Origin: an uncultured Clostridia bacterium
GTDB lineage: Bacteria > Bacillota > Clostridia > Saccharofermentanales > Saccharofermentanaceae
Assembly: GCA_947165785.1 (NCBI GenBank)
Contig: CAMVBS010000002.1
Coordinates: 50,774 to 114,773, forward strand
Direction: 5' to 3'
Length of the DNA: 64,000 nt
In this document: piece after piece, positions 19,900-30,296 of the stretch
How the letters are laid out: every line of letters begins with the position of its first letter
Position numbering within the stretch: the stretch's first letter is position 1
Notes under the pieces: generated by a model
Database searches by the model: none
Seen by the model: only the letters and a program-made list of their open reading frames with translations
What the model was told of the DNA's origin: nothing
Position numbers and translations under genes: made by a program

Positions 19900-21132
19900 T
19901 TGAAAGATAAACAACGCCATATTTTTGTTATAGGTAGCAAGTCCATCGGACAGTACGGTGGTTATGAGACATTTGTCGATAAACTGACTGAATATCACAG
20001 TAACAACACAGAGATCAAATATCACATCGCATGTAAGGCTAACGGCGATGGTTTCATGGATGAGAGTAAGCTCTCAGGTGTAACTTGCGTCAAGAAAGAC
20101 GAAGACGGAAATGTTATGGAATTTGAATACCATAATGCACATGTATTCAAGCTCCCGGTGCCTAATATCGGTCCTGCGGTAGCCATCTACTATGACATCG
20201 CCGCATTAAGATACTCTATCGATTACTGCAAGAAGAACAGTATCGAGAAACCGATATTCTATGTCCTCGCATGCAGGATCGGTCCGTTCATGGGACATTA
20301 CGTACGTCAGATACATAAACTCGGCGGTGTATATTATGTAAACCCTGACGGACACGAGTGGATGAGAGCCAAGTGGAGTGCTCCGATAAGAAGATACTGG
20401 AAGGTATCCGAGAAACTTATGATAAAGCACTGCGATCTCGCCATCTGCGATTCCGTCAACATCGAGAAATACATCAAGGAAGAATACGATCAGTATAAGC
20501 CGAAGACCACGTTTATCGCTTACGGTTCCGAGACTGAGCCATCTTCCATGGCTGACAATGACCCTGCATTTACCGAGTGGCTCGAGAGCAAGGGTCTTAA
20601 GACAAATGACTACTATCTCGTAGTAGGAAGATTCGTTCCTGAGAACAACTACGAGACCATGATCCGCGAATTTATGAAGAGTAAGTCTTCTCACAAGTTT
20701 GCGATCATCTCCAACGTGAATGACGGATTCCTCAATACATTGGAGGAGAAACTTCACTACAAAAATGATCCCCGCGTCTGTTTTGTAGGAACAGTCTATA
20801 ACAAAGAACTCCTTAAGAAGATCAGAGAGAATGCATTTGCATATTTCCACGGTCATGAAGTCGGCGGAACAAACCCGAGTCTTCTTGAGGCTTTGGGAAG
20901 TACAAAACTTAATCTCCTTCTTGGCGTTTCTTTCAATAAGGAAGTAGCAGAAGACGGCGCTTTATATTGGACAAAGGAAGACGGTAATCTCGAAGCACTC
21001 ATCAACAGAGCTGATACTATGACAGCTGATGAGATCGAGACTATGGGTCAGAAGGCAAAGGCAAGGATCAAGGATCATTACAGCTGGCAGCATATAGCCG
21101 ATCTTTATTCAAAGGTCTGGGATAAAGAATAA
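19900..21132 (+). CDS. Glycosyltransferase (DUF1972/rhamnosyltransferase-like)
   Basis: TTG start; IFVIGSKSIGQYGGYETFVDKL...YVNPDGHEWMRAKW motif set. Confidence 0.85.
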   Translation: MKDKQRHIFVIGSKSIGQYGGYETFVDKLTEYHSNNTEIKYHIACKANGDGFMDESKLSGVTCVKKDEDGNVMEFEYHNAHVFKLPVPNIGPAVAIYYDIAALRYSIDYCKKNSIEKPIFYVLACRIGPFMGHYVRQIHKLGGVYYVNPDGHEWMRAKWSAPIRRYWKVSEKLMIKHCDLAICDSVNIEKYIKEEYDQYKPKTTFIAYGSETEPSSMADNDPAFTEWLESKGLKTNDYYLVVGRFVPENNYETMIREFMKSKSSHKFAIISNVNDGFLNTLEEKLHYKNDPRVCFVGTVYNKELLKKIRENAFAYFHGHEVGGTNPSLLEALGSTKLNLLLGVSFNKEVAEDGALYWTKEDGNLEALINRADTMTADEIETMGQKAKARIKDHYSWQHIADLYSKVWDKE

Positions 21133-21141
21133 GGTGACGAG

Positions 21142-22326
21142 ATGAAGATATTAGTAATCCATAATTTCCATAGAAAAGGATCCGCCTCAGGTGACGATCA
21201 GGTCTTCAAATCTGAGACAGCCATGCTCGAATCACACGGAAACGAAGTTATCCGCTACACCGTCTGCAATGACGAATTCGATAATGCAGGCGCATTGGGT
21301 AAGATCAAGACGATGTTTGATATGCGCTGGTCCAAGAAAAACTATAAAGCGGTTCAGGATCTGATCAATAAAGAACATCCTGATGTCGTTCATGTACATA
21401 CTTTTTTTCCACTCCTGTCACCTTCGATCCTTTATGCCGCAAAAGAATTGAATGTTCCTGTTGTTGCGACTCTTCACGACACGAGATTTGTCTGCCCTTG
21501 TGCTACTTCTCTCAGAGGTACGGAACTTTGCAACGAGTGCGGCGACGGTAAATACATGCGTATGTGCAAATACGGATGCTTTAAGGGGTCCAAAGCCCAG
21601 AGTTTCATTGTTGCCAATATTTTCTCTTATCACAGAAAAAGAAGGACATTCTATGATCAGATCGACAGATATGTCTGCCTTAACGATAATCAGATAAGTC
21701 TTCTCACGAATATTGGATTCGATAAGAATAAGATCACGAAGAAATATAACTTCGTACCTGATGCGGAAGCAAATGTCAAACCGCAAAAGATCGAGGGACT
21801 CCCTGAGCGTTATGTCGTTTTCTATGGCCGTATCGGCGAGGAAAAAGGCGTTCGCATGCTTATGAAGGCCTGGGATCAGATAACAGATATCCCTCTGGTC
21901 GTAATGGGCGGTGGTCCTCTCGAAAATGATTTCAAGACTTGGGCTGAGACAAAGGACAACGTTTTCTATCTCGGCTACACGGAACACAATAAATGTTTGA
22001 CCATTGTTAAAGGTGCCGAGTTCGTTGTATTCCCTTCCATATGGTATGAGGGTTGCTCCATGGTCGAGATCGAGACCATGTCTCTTAGCAAATCACTTAT
22101 AGCTACCGATCTCGGTTTCTCTGTCGAAGCCGTAACAGAAGGATATAACGGCAGCAAATTTAAGCTTGGAAGCGTTGAGGAATTCACAGATAAAGTAAAA
22201 GCCTTATGGAACGATCCTGATAAGTGCAAGGAAATGGGTATTAATGCTCGAAAAGAATATGAGTCAAAATATATGCCTGAAGAGAATTACAAAGAGCTTA
22301 TCAGCATATACGAAAGCGTAATCTAA
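21142..22326 (+). CDS. Glycosyltransferase family 4
   Basis: HPDVVHVHTFFPLLSPS...VVATLHDTRFVCP...FYGRIGEEKGVRMLMKAW...FPSIWYEGCSMVEIE. Confidence 0.92.
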   Translation: MKILVIHNFHRKGSASGDDQVFKSETAMLESHGNEVIRYTVCNDEFDNAGALGKIKTMFDMRWSKKNYKAVQDLINKEHPDVVHVHTFFPLLSPSILYAAKELNVPVVATLHDTRFVCPCATSLRGTELCNECGDGKYMRMCKYGCFKGSKAQSFIVANIFSYHRKRRTFYDQIDRYVCLNDNQISLLTNIGFDKNKITKKYNFVPDAEANVKPQKIEGLPERYVVFYGRIGEEKGVRMLMKAWDQITDIPLVVMGGGPLENDFKTWAETKDNVFYLGYTEHNKCLTIVKGAEFVVFPSIWYEGCSMVEIETMSLSKSLIATDLGFSVEAVTEGYNGSKFKLGSVEEFTDKVKALWNDPDKCKEMGINARKEYESKYMPEENYKELISIYESVI

Positions 22327-22345
22327 TATCGGAGAAAAACAGAAA

Positions 22346-23350
22346 ATGAGTGAGAACGAGAAGATTGATGTAGTCATTACATGGGTTGACGGATCCGATC
22401 CGGATTGGGTCGCAGAAAGAGATCTGTGGAAGAGCAAGATAACAGGTAAACCTGTACCTAAGGATATGGCTGTCCGCTACAGAGACTGGGATAATCTTCA
22501 GTATATCTTCAGAGGTATCGAGGAATTCATGCCTTGGGTCAATAAAGTTCATCTGGTAACATGGGGACACTTACCAAAGTGGCTTAATACTGATAACGAG
22601 AAACTCAATATCGTTAACCACAAAGACTTTATTCCCGAAGAGTATCTTCCTACATTCAATTCGGATGTAATCGATGTGAATCTTTTCAGGATAAAGGGAC
22701 TTGCTGATAAGTTTATCTACTTTAACGACGATATGTTTGTCATTAAGAAGACTGATATTTCCGAATTTGTTATTGACGGACTTCCATGTGATCTGGCTGC
22801 AGTATCACCTCAGCCGATACAGTCTGACATTATTACGCATATCGAGTTGAACAACCTTCAGATATTAAACGAGCACTTCACGGTAAACGATATCAAGAAG
22901 AACAGATCCAAGTGGCTTAAGTTTGGAAAATACGGACAATTCGCCGTAAGAACATTCTTATTCACACAGTTCTCTACGATCATCGGAATCTTCGAACCTC
23001 ATGTACCTCTCGTATATGACAAGAACACCATTAAGGAAGTCTGGGATAAAGAGTTTGAAGCTTTTGACAGGACATCACGTAACAAGTTCAGAGATGCTAA
23101 TGAGATCAGTCTTTGGCTTACAAGACAGTGGAAGCTATTAAAGGGCGAATTTATTCCGAGAACACATAAATACGGAAAGTATATCTCGGCTTCAAATCCT
23201 GATGCCGTTAAGGCCGCTATCAATAACAAAGCCTGCAAGCTTATCTGTGTCAACGATGACAGTAACGTAACGGATATGGAAGATTCCAAGCAGAAGCTAA
23301 ATTCCCTTCTTGATCAGATCTTGCCTAACAAATCCTCTTTCGAGAAATAA
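22346..23350 (+). CDS. Stealth family capsular phosphotransferase
   Basis: KIDVVITWVDGSDPDW (CR1), ADKFIYFNDDMFV (CR2). Confidence 0.9.
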   Translation: MSENEKIDVVITWVDGSDPDWVAERDLWKSKITGKPVPKDMAVRYRDWDNLQYIFRGIEEFMPWVNKVHLVTWGHLPKWLNTDNEKLNIVNHKDFIPEEYLPTFNSDVIDVNLFRIKGLADKFIYFNDDMFVIKKTDISEFVIDGLPCDLAAVSPQPIQSDIITHIELNNLQILNEHFTVNDIKKNRSKWLKFGKYGQFAVRTFLFTQFSTIIGIFEPHVPLVYDKNTIKEVWDKEFEAFDRTSRNKFRDANEISLWLTRQWKLLKGEFIPRTHKYGKYISASNPDAVKAAINNKACKLICVNDDSNVTDMEDSKQKLNSLLDQILPNKSSFEK

Positions 23351-23370
23351 AAGTATTAGGAGTCAGTATA

Positions 23371-24468
23371 ATGAAACGCGTGCTTATTTGTGGTTTCACT
23401 TCTAATATCGGGGGAATGGAATCATATGTAATGAACATATACCGCAGGATAGACAGAACAAAACTCCAGTTCGATTTTCTCGCTCTGGAATATGGTCAAA
23501 TGGCTTTTGCGGATGAGATAAAAGAATTGGGTGGAAGAGTCATCGTGGTCCCTCGAAGAAAAGAGGATCTGGCTCAGCACAACAAAGTCTTAAATGACCT
23601 TCTTAGTAATACTGAATACGAGGGTATGTACTATCAATGCACAAGGAAACTACGTACTCTTGAATTATTCAAGCTCGCGAAAAAATACAAGATCCCTAAG
23701 AGAGTCATTCACGCACACGGAACTGAAGAAAGGGATATAGGAACAGTTACCAAGATCAGATGCCTGTTTGCCGGTTTGTTCTTGAATAATTATGTAACAG
23801 ACCGTTGGGCATGTTCTGAGAATGCCGGAAAATGGATGTTCGGCAAATCATCCTTCACCATTATCAACAACGGAGTAGATACGGATCTTTATTCTTTTGA
23901 TCAGGAGCAAAGAACCCTGCTTCGCAAGGAATTCGGTGCTGAGGAAGACACGATGATACTCGGAACTGTCGGAAGGGTAACATCTGAGAAGAATCCCGAC
24001 TTTTTGATCGACGTTTTCGATAAGTATCATAAGAAAAATCCGAACAGTCTGTTTATCCATATCGGCTATTCAGGAGCGCTCGATCAGTTCAAAGACAAGG
24101 TGGAAAAACTCGGACTTAAAGACAGTTATCTTTATCTGGGAAGAAGAACCGACGTAGAAAGATATCTTAATGCCATGGATTGCTTTCTCCTTCCTTCATT
24201 TCACGAGGGCTTCCCTATCGTCTTAGTAGAAGCTCAGACAAACGGATTAAAGTGTCTGGTATCAGACAGTGTTACAACAACAACTAATCTTACCGGACTC
24301 GTAAGATACTTGCCTATCAGCAGTACTGTCGAATGGGAAAAAGAATTGGAATCATTCGAGAAAGTTCCAGACAGAACGAACTATCCGGATATGATCAAAG
24401 ACAAGCACTATTCTGTCAACGAAACAACCAAACAAGTATTTAATTTCTTCCTTTCGGACAAAGACTAA
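23371..24468 (+). CDS. Glycosyltransferase family 4
   Basis: GGMESYVMNIYRRID...GTVGRVTSEKNPDFLIDVF...LPSFHEGFPIVLVEAQ. Confidence 0.92.
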   Translation: MKRVLICGFTSNIGGMESYVMNIYRRIDRTKLQFDFLALEYGQMAFADEIKELGGRVIVVPRRKEDLAQHNKVLNDLLSNTEYEGMYYQCTRKLRTLELFKLAKKYKIPKRVIHAHGTEERDIGTVTKIRCLFAGLFLNNYVTDRWACSENAGKWMFGKSSFTIINNGVDTDLYSFDQEQRTLLRKEFGAEEDTMILGTVGRVTSEKNPDFLIDVFDKYHKKNPNSLFIHIGYSGALDQFKDKVEKLGLKDSYLYLGRRTDVERYLNAMDCFLLPSFHEGFPIVLVEAQTNGLKCLVSDSVTTTTNLTGLVRYLPISSTVEWEKELESFEKVPDRTNYPDMIKDKHYSVNETTKQVFNFFLSDKD

Positions 24469-24494
24469 TAAACTCATTCGGAGATTGAACTAAT

Positions 24495-25529
24495 ATGAAC
24501 AAGTACTTCATTTCAAGAGAATCAACAAAATTCAATCATGCCGGCAGTAAAGCCGTTAATGATACTGATACGATCATGGAAAACAACGGATATGAAAGGA
24601 TCAATATCTATCCTGCAAGATCCGGTAATCCTATCTTAAGAAAGATCCGTAACAGATCAAGTCTTATGAATCTCAGTAAGATCAAGGCTGACAGTATCGT
24701 AATCGTTGAGCATCCTCTTTATATCAATCCGAAATACATCTATATGCTTAAGAACATTAAGGCGAAAAAGAACATCAGATTGTTCTTCATAATCCATGAT
24801 TTCGAGACTGAGAGGAATCTGTTCCCAAATGATACTAACGTCCGCGAAGTGGAGAAGATCGTTCTTGAGATCTGCGACGGACTTATCGTACATAATGCTG
24901 TCATGGCCGAGTGCTTCTCAAAAAAATACAACGTAGACAGCAAGAAACTCTATCTGCTTAACCTTTTCGATTATCTGTGTGATCTTCCGAAGGTCGATGG
25001 TCTCTGCAAAGAAGGTGTTACTGTTGCAGGAAACCTCAACACGGCTAAGAGCGGATACATCTACAAAGCGATCAAGGCTTGTACTGATGTTCATTTCGAA
25101 TTGTACGGCGTTAATTTTGAAGCTGACGAATCTCAGAAGAATTACACATATTACGGTTCAGTCAATGCAGATGAACTGCCGGCAAGATTAAGCGGCAAAT
25201 ATGGTCTTGTCTGGGATGGTCCTGAGATCGATTCATGCATTGGTGTAACAGGTGAATACATGAGGATAAATAATCCACACAAGGCTTCTCTTTATGTAGC
25301 ATCCAGACTACCGCTGATCGTTTGGTCAGAATCAGCGATCGCAAGATTTGTTACTGAGAATAAGATCGGTCTTACCGTATCATCACTTTCTGAATTGGGA
25401 GAGAAGATCAACAGCGTAAGCGAAGCCGAATATGAAGAGTTCACAAAGAATCTCGATGTGATCGCCGACAAGGCAAGATCAGGCGGGTTCTTCAAAGCTG
25501 TTCTTGACCAAATCGAGGCCTCCATTTAA
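24495..25529 (+). CDS. Glycosyltransferase (Gtf3/galactofuranosyltransferase-like)
   Basis: IHDFETERNL...KLYLLNLFDYL...YGLVWDGPEIDSCIGVTGEYMRINNPHKASLYVASRLPLIVW. Confidence 0.75.
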   Translation: MNKYFISRESTKFNHAGSKAVNDTDTIMENNGYERINIYPARSGNPILRKIRNRSSLMNLSKIKADSIVIVEHPLYINPKYIYMLKNIKAKKNIRLFFIIHDFETERNLFPNDTNVREVEKIVLEICDGLIVHNAVMAECFSKKYNVDSKKLYLLNLFDYLCDLPKVDGLCKEGVTVAGNLNTAKSGYIYKAIKACTDVHFELYGVNFEADESQKNYTYYGSVNADELPARLSGKYGLVWDGPEIDSCIGVTGEYMRINNPHKASLYVASRLPLIVWSESAIARFVTENKIGLTVSSLSELGEKINSVSEAEYEEFTKNLDVIADKARSGGFFKAVLDQIEASI

Positions 25530-26751
25530 GCCACTTTTTCCACGCGCTGTCTTTAGCGGTAGCTACAACCTTGCCGCAGCTGCTCAGATCGCTGAACGCA
25601 AGGTAAAGCAATACATCATAACCCATCTCGATAATATGATGTTCTATCGAGCAGTCAATGATAAACACAAAGACAACAAACAACAGATAGTAATCTTTAC
25701 GCTCGGAAAGAATCTTCTGAATCTTAAGGAAGATAACTGTCATAAGAGACAGGATAACGATTCCGTCTTTAAACAGCAATCTGATATACGAGACATCAAG
25801 GAAGAAATAATCAGTAACAACTCCTGTAGTATTTCCTCCGTTTCCCTTCTCAGGGACATACGTTCCCCACATTGTGATCGGGAATTCATCAAATGCCCTC
25901 TTACCAAGCATCAATCTGGAACGGATGGTATCCAAGAATCCATACTTGTTGTAGAAGATATTAGGATCTGAAGAATATGTGTAAGTAAGGATCAGCATAA
26001 GAGGCATTAGGATCAAAATGGAGTATGTACAAACCTTTTTGTATATATTCTTGGTTCCATAACTAATCTGGCTCTTCGGAATAAGATATTGATAATAGAA
26101 CGTTCCCGCAACAAGGATAAACTGACACAGGAATCCTACCTTAGCCTTCATCAACAATATGTTAACTGCCAGTAGCATAACAGCGATGCCATATTCCCAC
26201 AGTTTGAGCTTACCTTTACGAATGATGCAAGTAACCATTGTAAGTGTCAGGAAATGGCAGGCAAGGTCAGTCATATAGATACTTCCTAACGAATGACGAT
26301 TGCCGAAAACAACATCCGGAACCTTTCCTAACTTGCAAGCAATAGCACTGGATACCATCCAGCTCCAACCACTTATCAAAAATATTCCACCCATCACTTT
26401 GTATGATTTCCCTTTGGAACAGATGACAAGCATCATAAAGGTAGAGAAAGAACGCATAGATTGTGCATCTCGGAAATGATTGTACAGCAAAGCCGTTACA
26501 AGAATCGCTATTGGAAAAAGCTTCGACTTGACCCCTTTAAACAAAAAGATGATAGTGAAGACAGATAAAGCGAGAAGGATCTTATAAGACGTATCATAGA
26601 ACGTTACCATCTGTGGATAATAGTCTCTGAAGTATTCACCAAATAACATAGTGGATGTCACGAAGTGATAATTAAACACACCAAAAAGGATGACGTAATA
26701 CAAGATATTAATCGGCCTTTGCCACTTATTGTTTAATATGCTGTTTTCCAT
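25492..26751 (-). CDS. O-antigen polymerase-like (Wzy-like) membrane protein
   Basis: 419 aa polytopic, paralog of 5423..6658; 38-bp convergent overlap with 24495..25529. Confidence 0.65.
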   Translation of the reverse strand: MENSILNNKWQRPINILYYVILFGVFNYHFVTSTMLFGEYFRDYYPQMVTFYDTSYKILLALSVFTIIFLFKGVKSKLFPIAILVTALLYNHFRDAQSMRSFSTFMMLVICSKGKSYKVMGGIFLISGWSWMVSSAIACKLGKVPDVVFGNRHSLGSIYMTDLACHFLTLTMVTCIIRKGKLKLWEYGIAVMLLAVNILLMKAKVGFLCQFILVAGTFYYQYLIPKSQISYGTKNIYKKVCTYSILILMPLMLILTYTYSSDPNIFYNKYGFLDTIRSRLMLGKRAFDEFPITMWGTYVPEKGNGGNTTGVVTDYFFLDVSYIRLLFKDGIVILSLMTVIFLKIQKILSERKDYYLLFVVFVFIIDCSIEHHIIEMGYDVLLYLAFSDLSSCGKVVATAKDSAWKKWLKWRPRFGQEQL

Positions 26752-27006
26752 CTAAATCCTTGAAACGTCTAAGATTCCTATAAATAAGGTGATTAATATT
26801 TTACTTCACTTATACTGAACATTCAATCAATCTTCCTTGTTTAGTATATCATAGTATTCTAATACAGCAGAGCATGTTTTCGAGACTGACTATTGCCTGT
26901 CAAAACCAAGTCGTACTCGAAAAATCATTAAAAATTTACAAAATGCTAATCACTACAAAACACTATTCATATAGCCTAATACTGTAATGAAGTTTTAGAA
27001 GGTGAG

Positions 27007-30000
27007 GTGTTATATATGAAAAAAGCGACGAAAGCCTTATTCACCATAGTATCTTTAAGCTTGACTATCAATATGTTTCCAACGATGATAACGTATGCTG
27101 CTGAGCCAGAGTCGGCGACTCTTCCACAAGAATGCGATGATATCGGATATGAGACGATCAACAGTATTACTGTCGATCCATCAGCCGGAGCTGCAGATGA
27201 TACAACTATTATCCAGGATGCACTTGATCAAGCTCAGGGAAAGGACGACAGCGTCCTCACAGATATTACATTGTCTTCCGGTGAATATGTGATCACAGGA
27301 ACTCTTTACATCTATTCCAATACACGTCTTAAACTTGAAGATGGCACAGTTATAAAGAGATCAGATAACGGTTACGGCGAAATGATCACGTCTGGAAATT
27401 ATTCAACAACCGCCTTAGGCGGATATGATGCTGTCCATAATGTGTTTATTGAAGGCGGTACATGGGATGCTAATGCGAACCTCGCCGCAAGTGATTTCTC
27501 CAATGTGATCGTAGTTGTTCACGGTGAGAACCTGATCTTCAGAAATATCACAATAAAAGACTCTGTAAATCATATGCTCAATATCAGTGGAACCAATAAG
27601 GTTCTTGTTGATGGCTGTTCTTTCTCAGATTCTCAGATCTATACCGGCGATAGCACTGATTTTTTCAACGCCGGTACTGACGATGATGCTAAGATAGCCA
27701 GACATAATCCTATAGAGGCAATCCACCTTGATTTTATGAACAAGGCCGGTGAGAGCGGTGTGCTCGATGGAACCCCTTGTAAAAACATTACGATCAAGAA
27801 TTGTTCTTTCGATAATGTCTTCCGTGGCATCGGAACTCATCATACAAGATCCACTACTTCCGGTGACGACGATTATGCAACAGATCACAACAATTTGATC
27901 AATATTGAGAATAATAATTTCAGCAACATTCGTTCAACATGTATCTCCGGCTACAGTTTCAAGAACATGGCCGTCAAAAACAACATTGCCAATAATGTAG
28001 GAAGTTTCTGTGAGTTTATAGATACACACGACACCCTTATGTCTGGAAATACTATAACGGGTATGTTAAATCCGACTTCAAATCCGGAATATAAATCCAT
28101 TCTCCCTCCGTTATACATCAGATCATCTTCAGGCATTACAATTTCAGGAAATAAGATTGTTTCGGATGAGACCATCCACTCCAACATCATGATATCTGAT
28201 TCATGTTCCGACATTTCTATCAATTCCAATGATCTCAGCGGAGCCGGTACTGCTTGTATACATGTTACTGATTCCGAAGGTATCGTTATAAATAACATAT
28301 CCGAAGAAAAACAAAACTCATACAGCACAAATGGCGAAAAGGATGTGTTGGCAAATAACTCCACCATTACGATCGGTTATGAGAAATTTGGAAATAATAT
28401 CTATATCGATCATTCAAATGCAACTATTACAAACTGCTCAATTGACGGAGGCTATATTCTTCTTTCAGAAGCTCATAAAGCAACCATTAAGGACAACACA
28501 ATAAACACAACGAATACAAGTACTCTTGCATGTATCTACGCTACAAGCTGTGATGATGATATCACGATCTCCGAAAACAACTTAAGTAATGCAGGAAACT
28601 ACTGCATCTTTTTATCAGGTAACAAAGGACATGATATATCTGTATCCAGGAACACTTTCAGCAAAATGCAGTCAGACATGGTATTCATTGAAGCATGCGA
28701 TACAGTCACTGTGTCTGACAACATCATGAATAAGGCTACAACATCTTACAATAGGGCAGTCAACGCATATTCCTCGACTGTAGACATTAAGAACAACACT
28801 ATTTCCGGATTCACCGATGTAGGTATTGCTACCGGAAGGAATACAACAGCTACTATAAGTGGAAATACGGCTAGTGGCGGCACACATGCTATACAGGCTG
28901 ATAATTCTGATGTTACTATCAAGAATAATACCTTCAAGGATTCTTCAGAAATCCCGGCACATGTACAAGGTTCAACAGGATCTTTCGAGAATAATACTGT
29001 CTCCGGAAGTGCAAATACCGGCTCCCAAGGGGTGCAAGGAGTGCAGTTCAGGAATTGCACAAACATGACTATCAGCAAGAACAAGATATCCGGTACTACA
29101 GGAATAGGAATGCACTGCATAGATTGCAAAAACTTGACGATCAGTGAGAACAGCATATCTGATACAGCAGAACACGGAATATATCTCAATAATGTTAATA
29201 CTGCAACTGTTTCGAACAACATCTTCACCAATATTCCTAATTACAAATATAAAGTAAGAGTTCTCGATAATTGCGTTAACATAACTGTTACACCGGAATC
29301 AGATAGAGACTATGTAACACCTACGCCTACTAACAATCCGACGACAAAACCTACTACTAACCCAACGACTAACCCGACAACAAAGCCGACTACAGCTCCT
29401 ACTGCAAAGCCAACCGCTAATCCTACCTCGGCACCTACACAGGCTCCTGCAAAAGAAGCAACATTTGAAGACTTCGTTGAGCGTCTCTACGTAGTAGCTC
29501 TCGAGCGTGATTCCGAGCCGGATGGTAAAGCTTACTGGTGTGGAAAAGTTAAGGATGGAACCTTTGACGGTGCCTACTGTGCAAGATTCTTCCTTACAAG
29601 TCCGGAGTTCTTGGGCAAGAACAAGTCTGACGGAGAATTTGTTGATACACTCTATAGAACATTCTTTGGCAGAGAAGCAGACGATGAAGGCAGAGCATTC
29701 TGGGTAAAGAAGATCAAAGAATCTTCAAAGGAAGCTGTTGTTGAAGGCTTCATCAATTCCGAAGAGTGGTGCAATATATGTGCATCTTACGGAGTCAGAT
29801 CCGGTGCCCAGTGGGCAAAGGCATCCGTAGCTTCCAAGAATGCAACTGATTTTGCATCCCGTCTCTACACCAAGTGTCTGGGAAGAGATGCTGAAGAAGG
29901 CGGACTTAAATATTGGAGCTTGGCACTTACCAATCTTGAGATCACAGGTTCACAGGCAGCAAGAGAATTCTTCTACAGCGATGAATTCAAGGGCTTTAAT

Positions 30001-30186
30001 ACCAGTAACGAGGTATACGTCGTAAGGATGTATGAAACATTCATGGGACGTGAACCTGAGGGCGAAGGTAAAGCTTACTGGATCGATTATCTCAACAAGG
30101 GCGGATCAAGAGATGAGATGTTCAACTTCTTCTCTACATGTCCTGAGTTCACTGAGATCTGCGCAAGCTACTCGATTGAGAGATAA
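27007..30186 (+). CDS. Secreted right-handed parallel beta-helix protein with PT-rich linker and C-terminal DUF4214 repeats
   Basis: Signal peptide; many N-x-I/ISGN beta-helix rungs; (PTTNPTTKPT) linker; FVERLYVVALERDSEPDGKAYW DUF4214 modules. Confidence 0.88.
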   Translation: MLYMKKATKALFTIVSLSLTINMFPTMITYAAEPESATLPQECDDIGYETINSITVDPSAGAADDTTIIQDALDQAQGKDDSVLTDITLSSGEYVITGTLYIYSNTRLKLEDGTVIKRSDNGYGEMITSGNYSTTALGGYDAVHNVFIEGGTWDANANLAASDFSNVIVVVHGENLIFRNITIKDSVNHMLNISGTNKVLVDGCSFSDSQIYTGDSTDFFNAGTDDDAKIARHNPIEAIHLDFMNKAGESGVLDGTPCKNITIKNCSFDNVFRGIGTHHTRSTTSGDDDYATDHNNLINIENNNFSNIRSTCISGYSFKNMAVKNNIANNVGSFCEFIDTHDTLMSGNTITGMLNPTSNPEYKSILPPLYIRSSSGITISGNKIVSDETIHSNIMISDSCSDISINSNDLSGAGTACIHVTDSEGIVINNISEEKQNSYSTNGEKDVLANNSTITIGYEKFGNNIYIDHSNATITNCSIDGGYILLSEAHKATIKDNTINTTNTSTLACIYATSCDDDITISENNLSNAGNYCIFLSGNKGHDISVSRNTFSKMQSDMVFIEACDTVTVSDNIMNKATTSYNRAVNAYSSTVDIKNNTISGFTDVGIATGRNTTATISGNTASGGTHAIQADNSDVTIKNNTFKDSSEIPAHVQGSTGSFENNTVSGSANTGSQGVQGVQFRNCTNMTISKNKISGTTGIGMHCIDCKNLTISENSISDTAEHGIYLNNVNTATVSNNIFTNIPNYKYKVRVLDNCVNITVTPESDRDYVTPTPTNNPTTKPTTNPTTNPTTKPTTAPTAKPTANPTSAPTQAPAKEATFEDFVERLYVVALERDSEPDGKAYWCGKVKDGTFDGAYCARFFLTSPEFLGKNKSDGEFVDTLYRTFFGREADDEGRAFWVKKIKESSKEAVVEGFINSEEWCNICASYGVRSGAQWAKASVASKNATDFASRLYTKCLGRDAEEGGLKYWSLALTNLEITGSQAAREFFYSDEFKGFNTSNEVYVVRMYETFMGREPEGEGKAYWIDYLNKGGSRDEMFNFFSTCPEFTEICASYSIER

Positions 30187-30222
30187 TCCTGAAGATTAAA
30201 GAATACAATTCATAAACAAAAG

Positions 30223-30262
30223 AACGGAGCTGCCTGAATCTTTCAGACAGCTCCCGTTATTT
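30223..30262. terminator. Likely bidirectional terminator between convergent genes
   Basis: AACGGAGCTGCCTGAA-TCT-TTCAGACAGCTCCCGTT hairpin between stops at 30186 and 30297. Confidence 0.7.
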
Positions 30263-30296
30263 GTGTAGTCTTATTATGTTCTATAACTTCCTCTGA

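Noticed and set aside
25504-25971. 155-aa + strand ORF overlapping the Wzy-like gene
   Set aside because: Antisense to a polytopic membrane protein with a clear paralog at 5423..6658.
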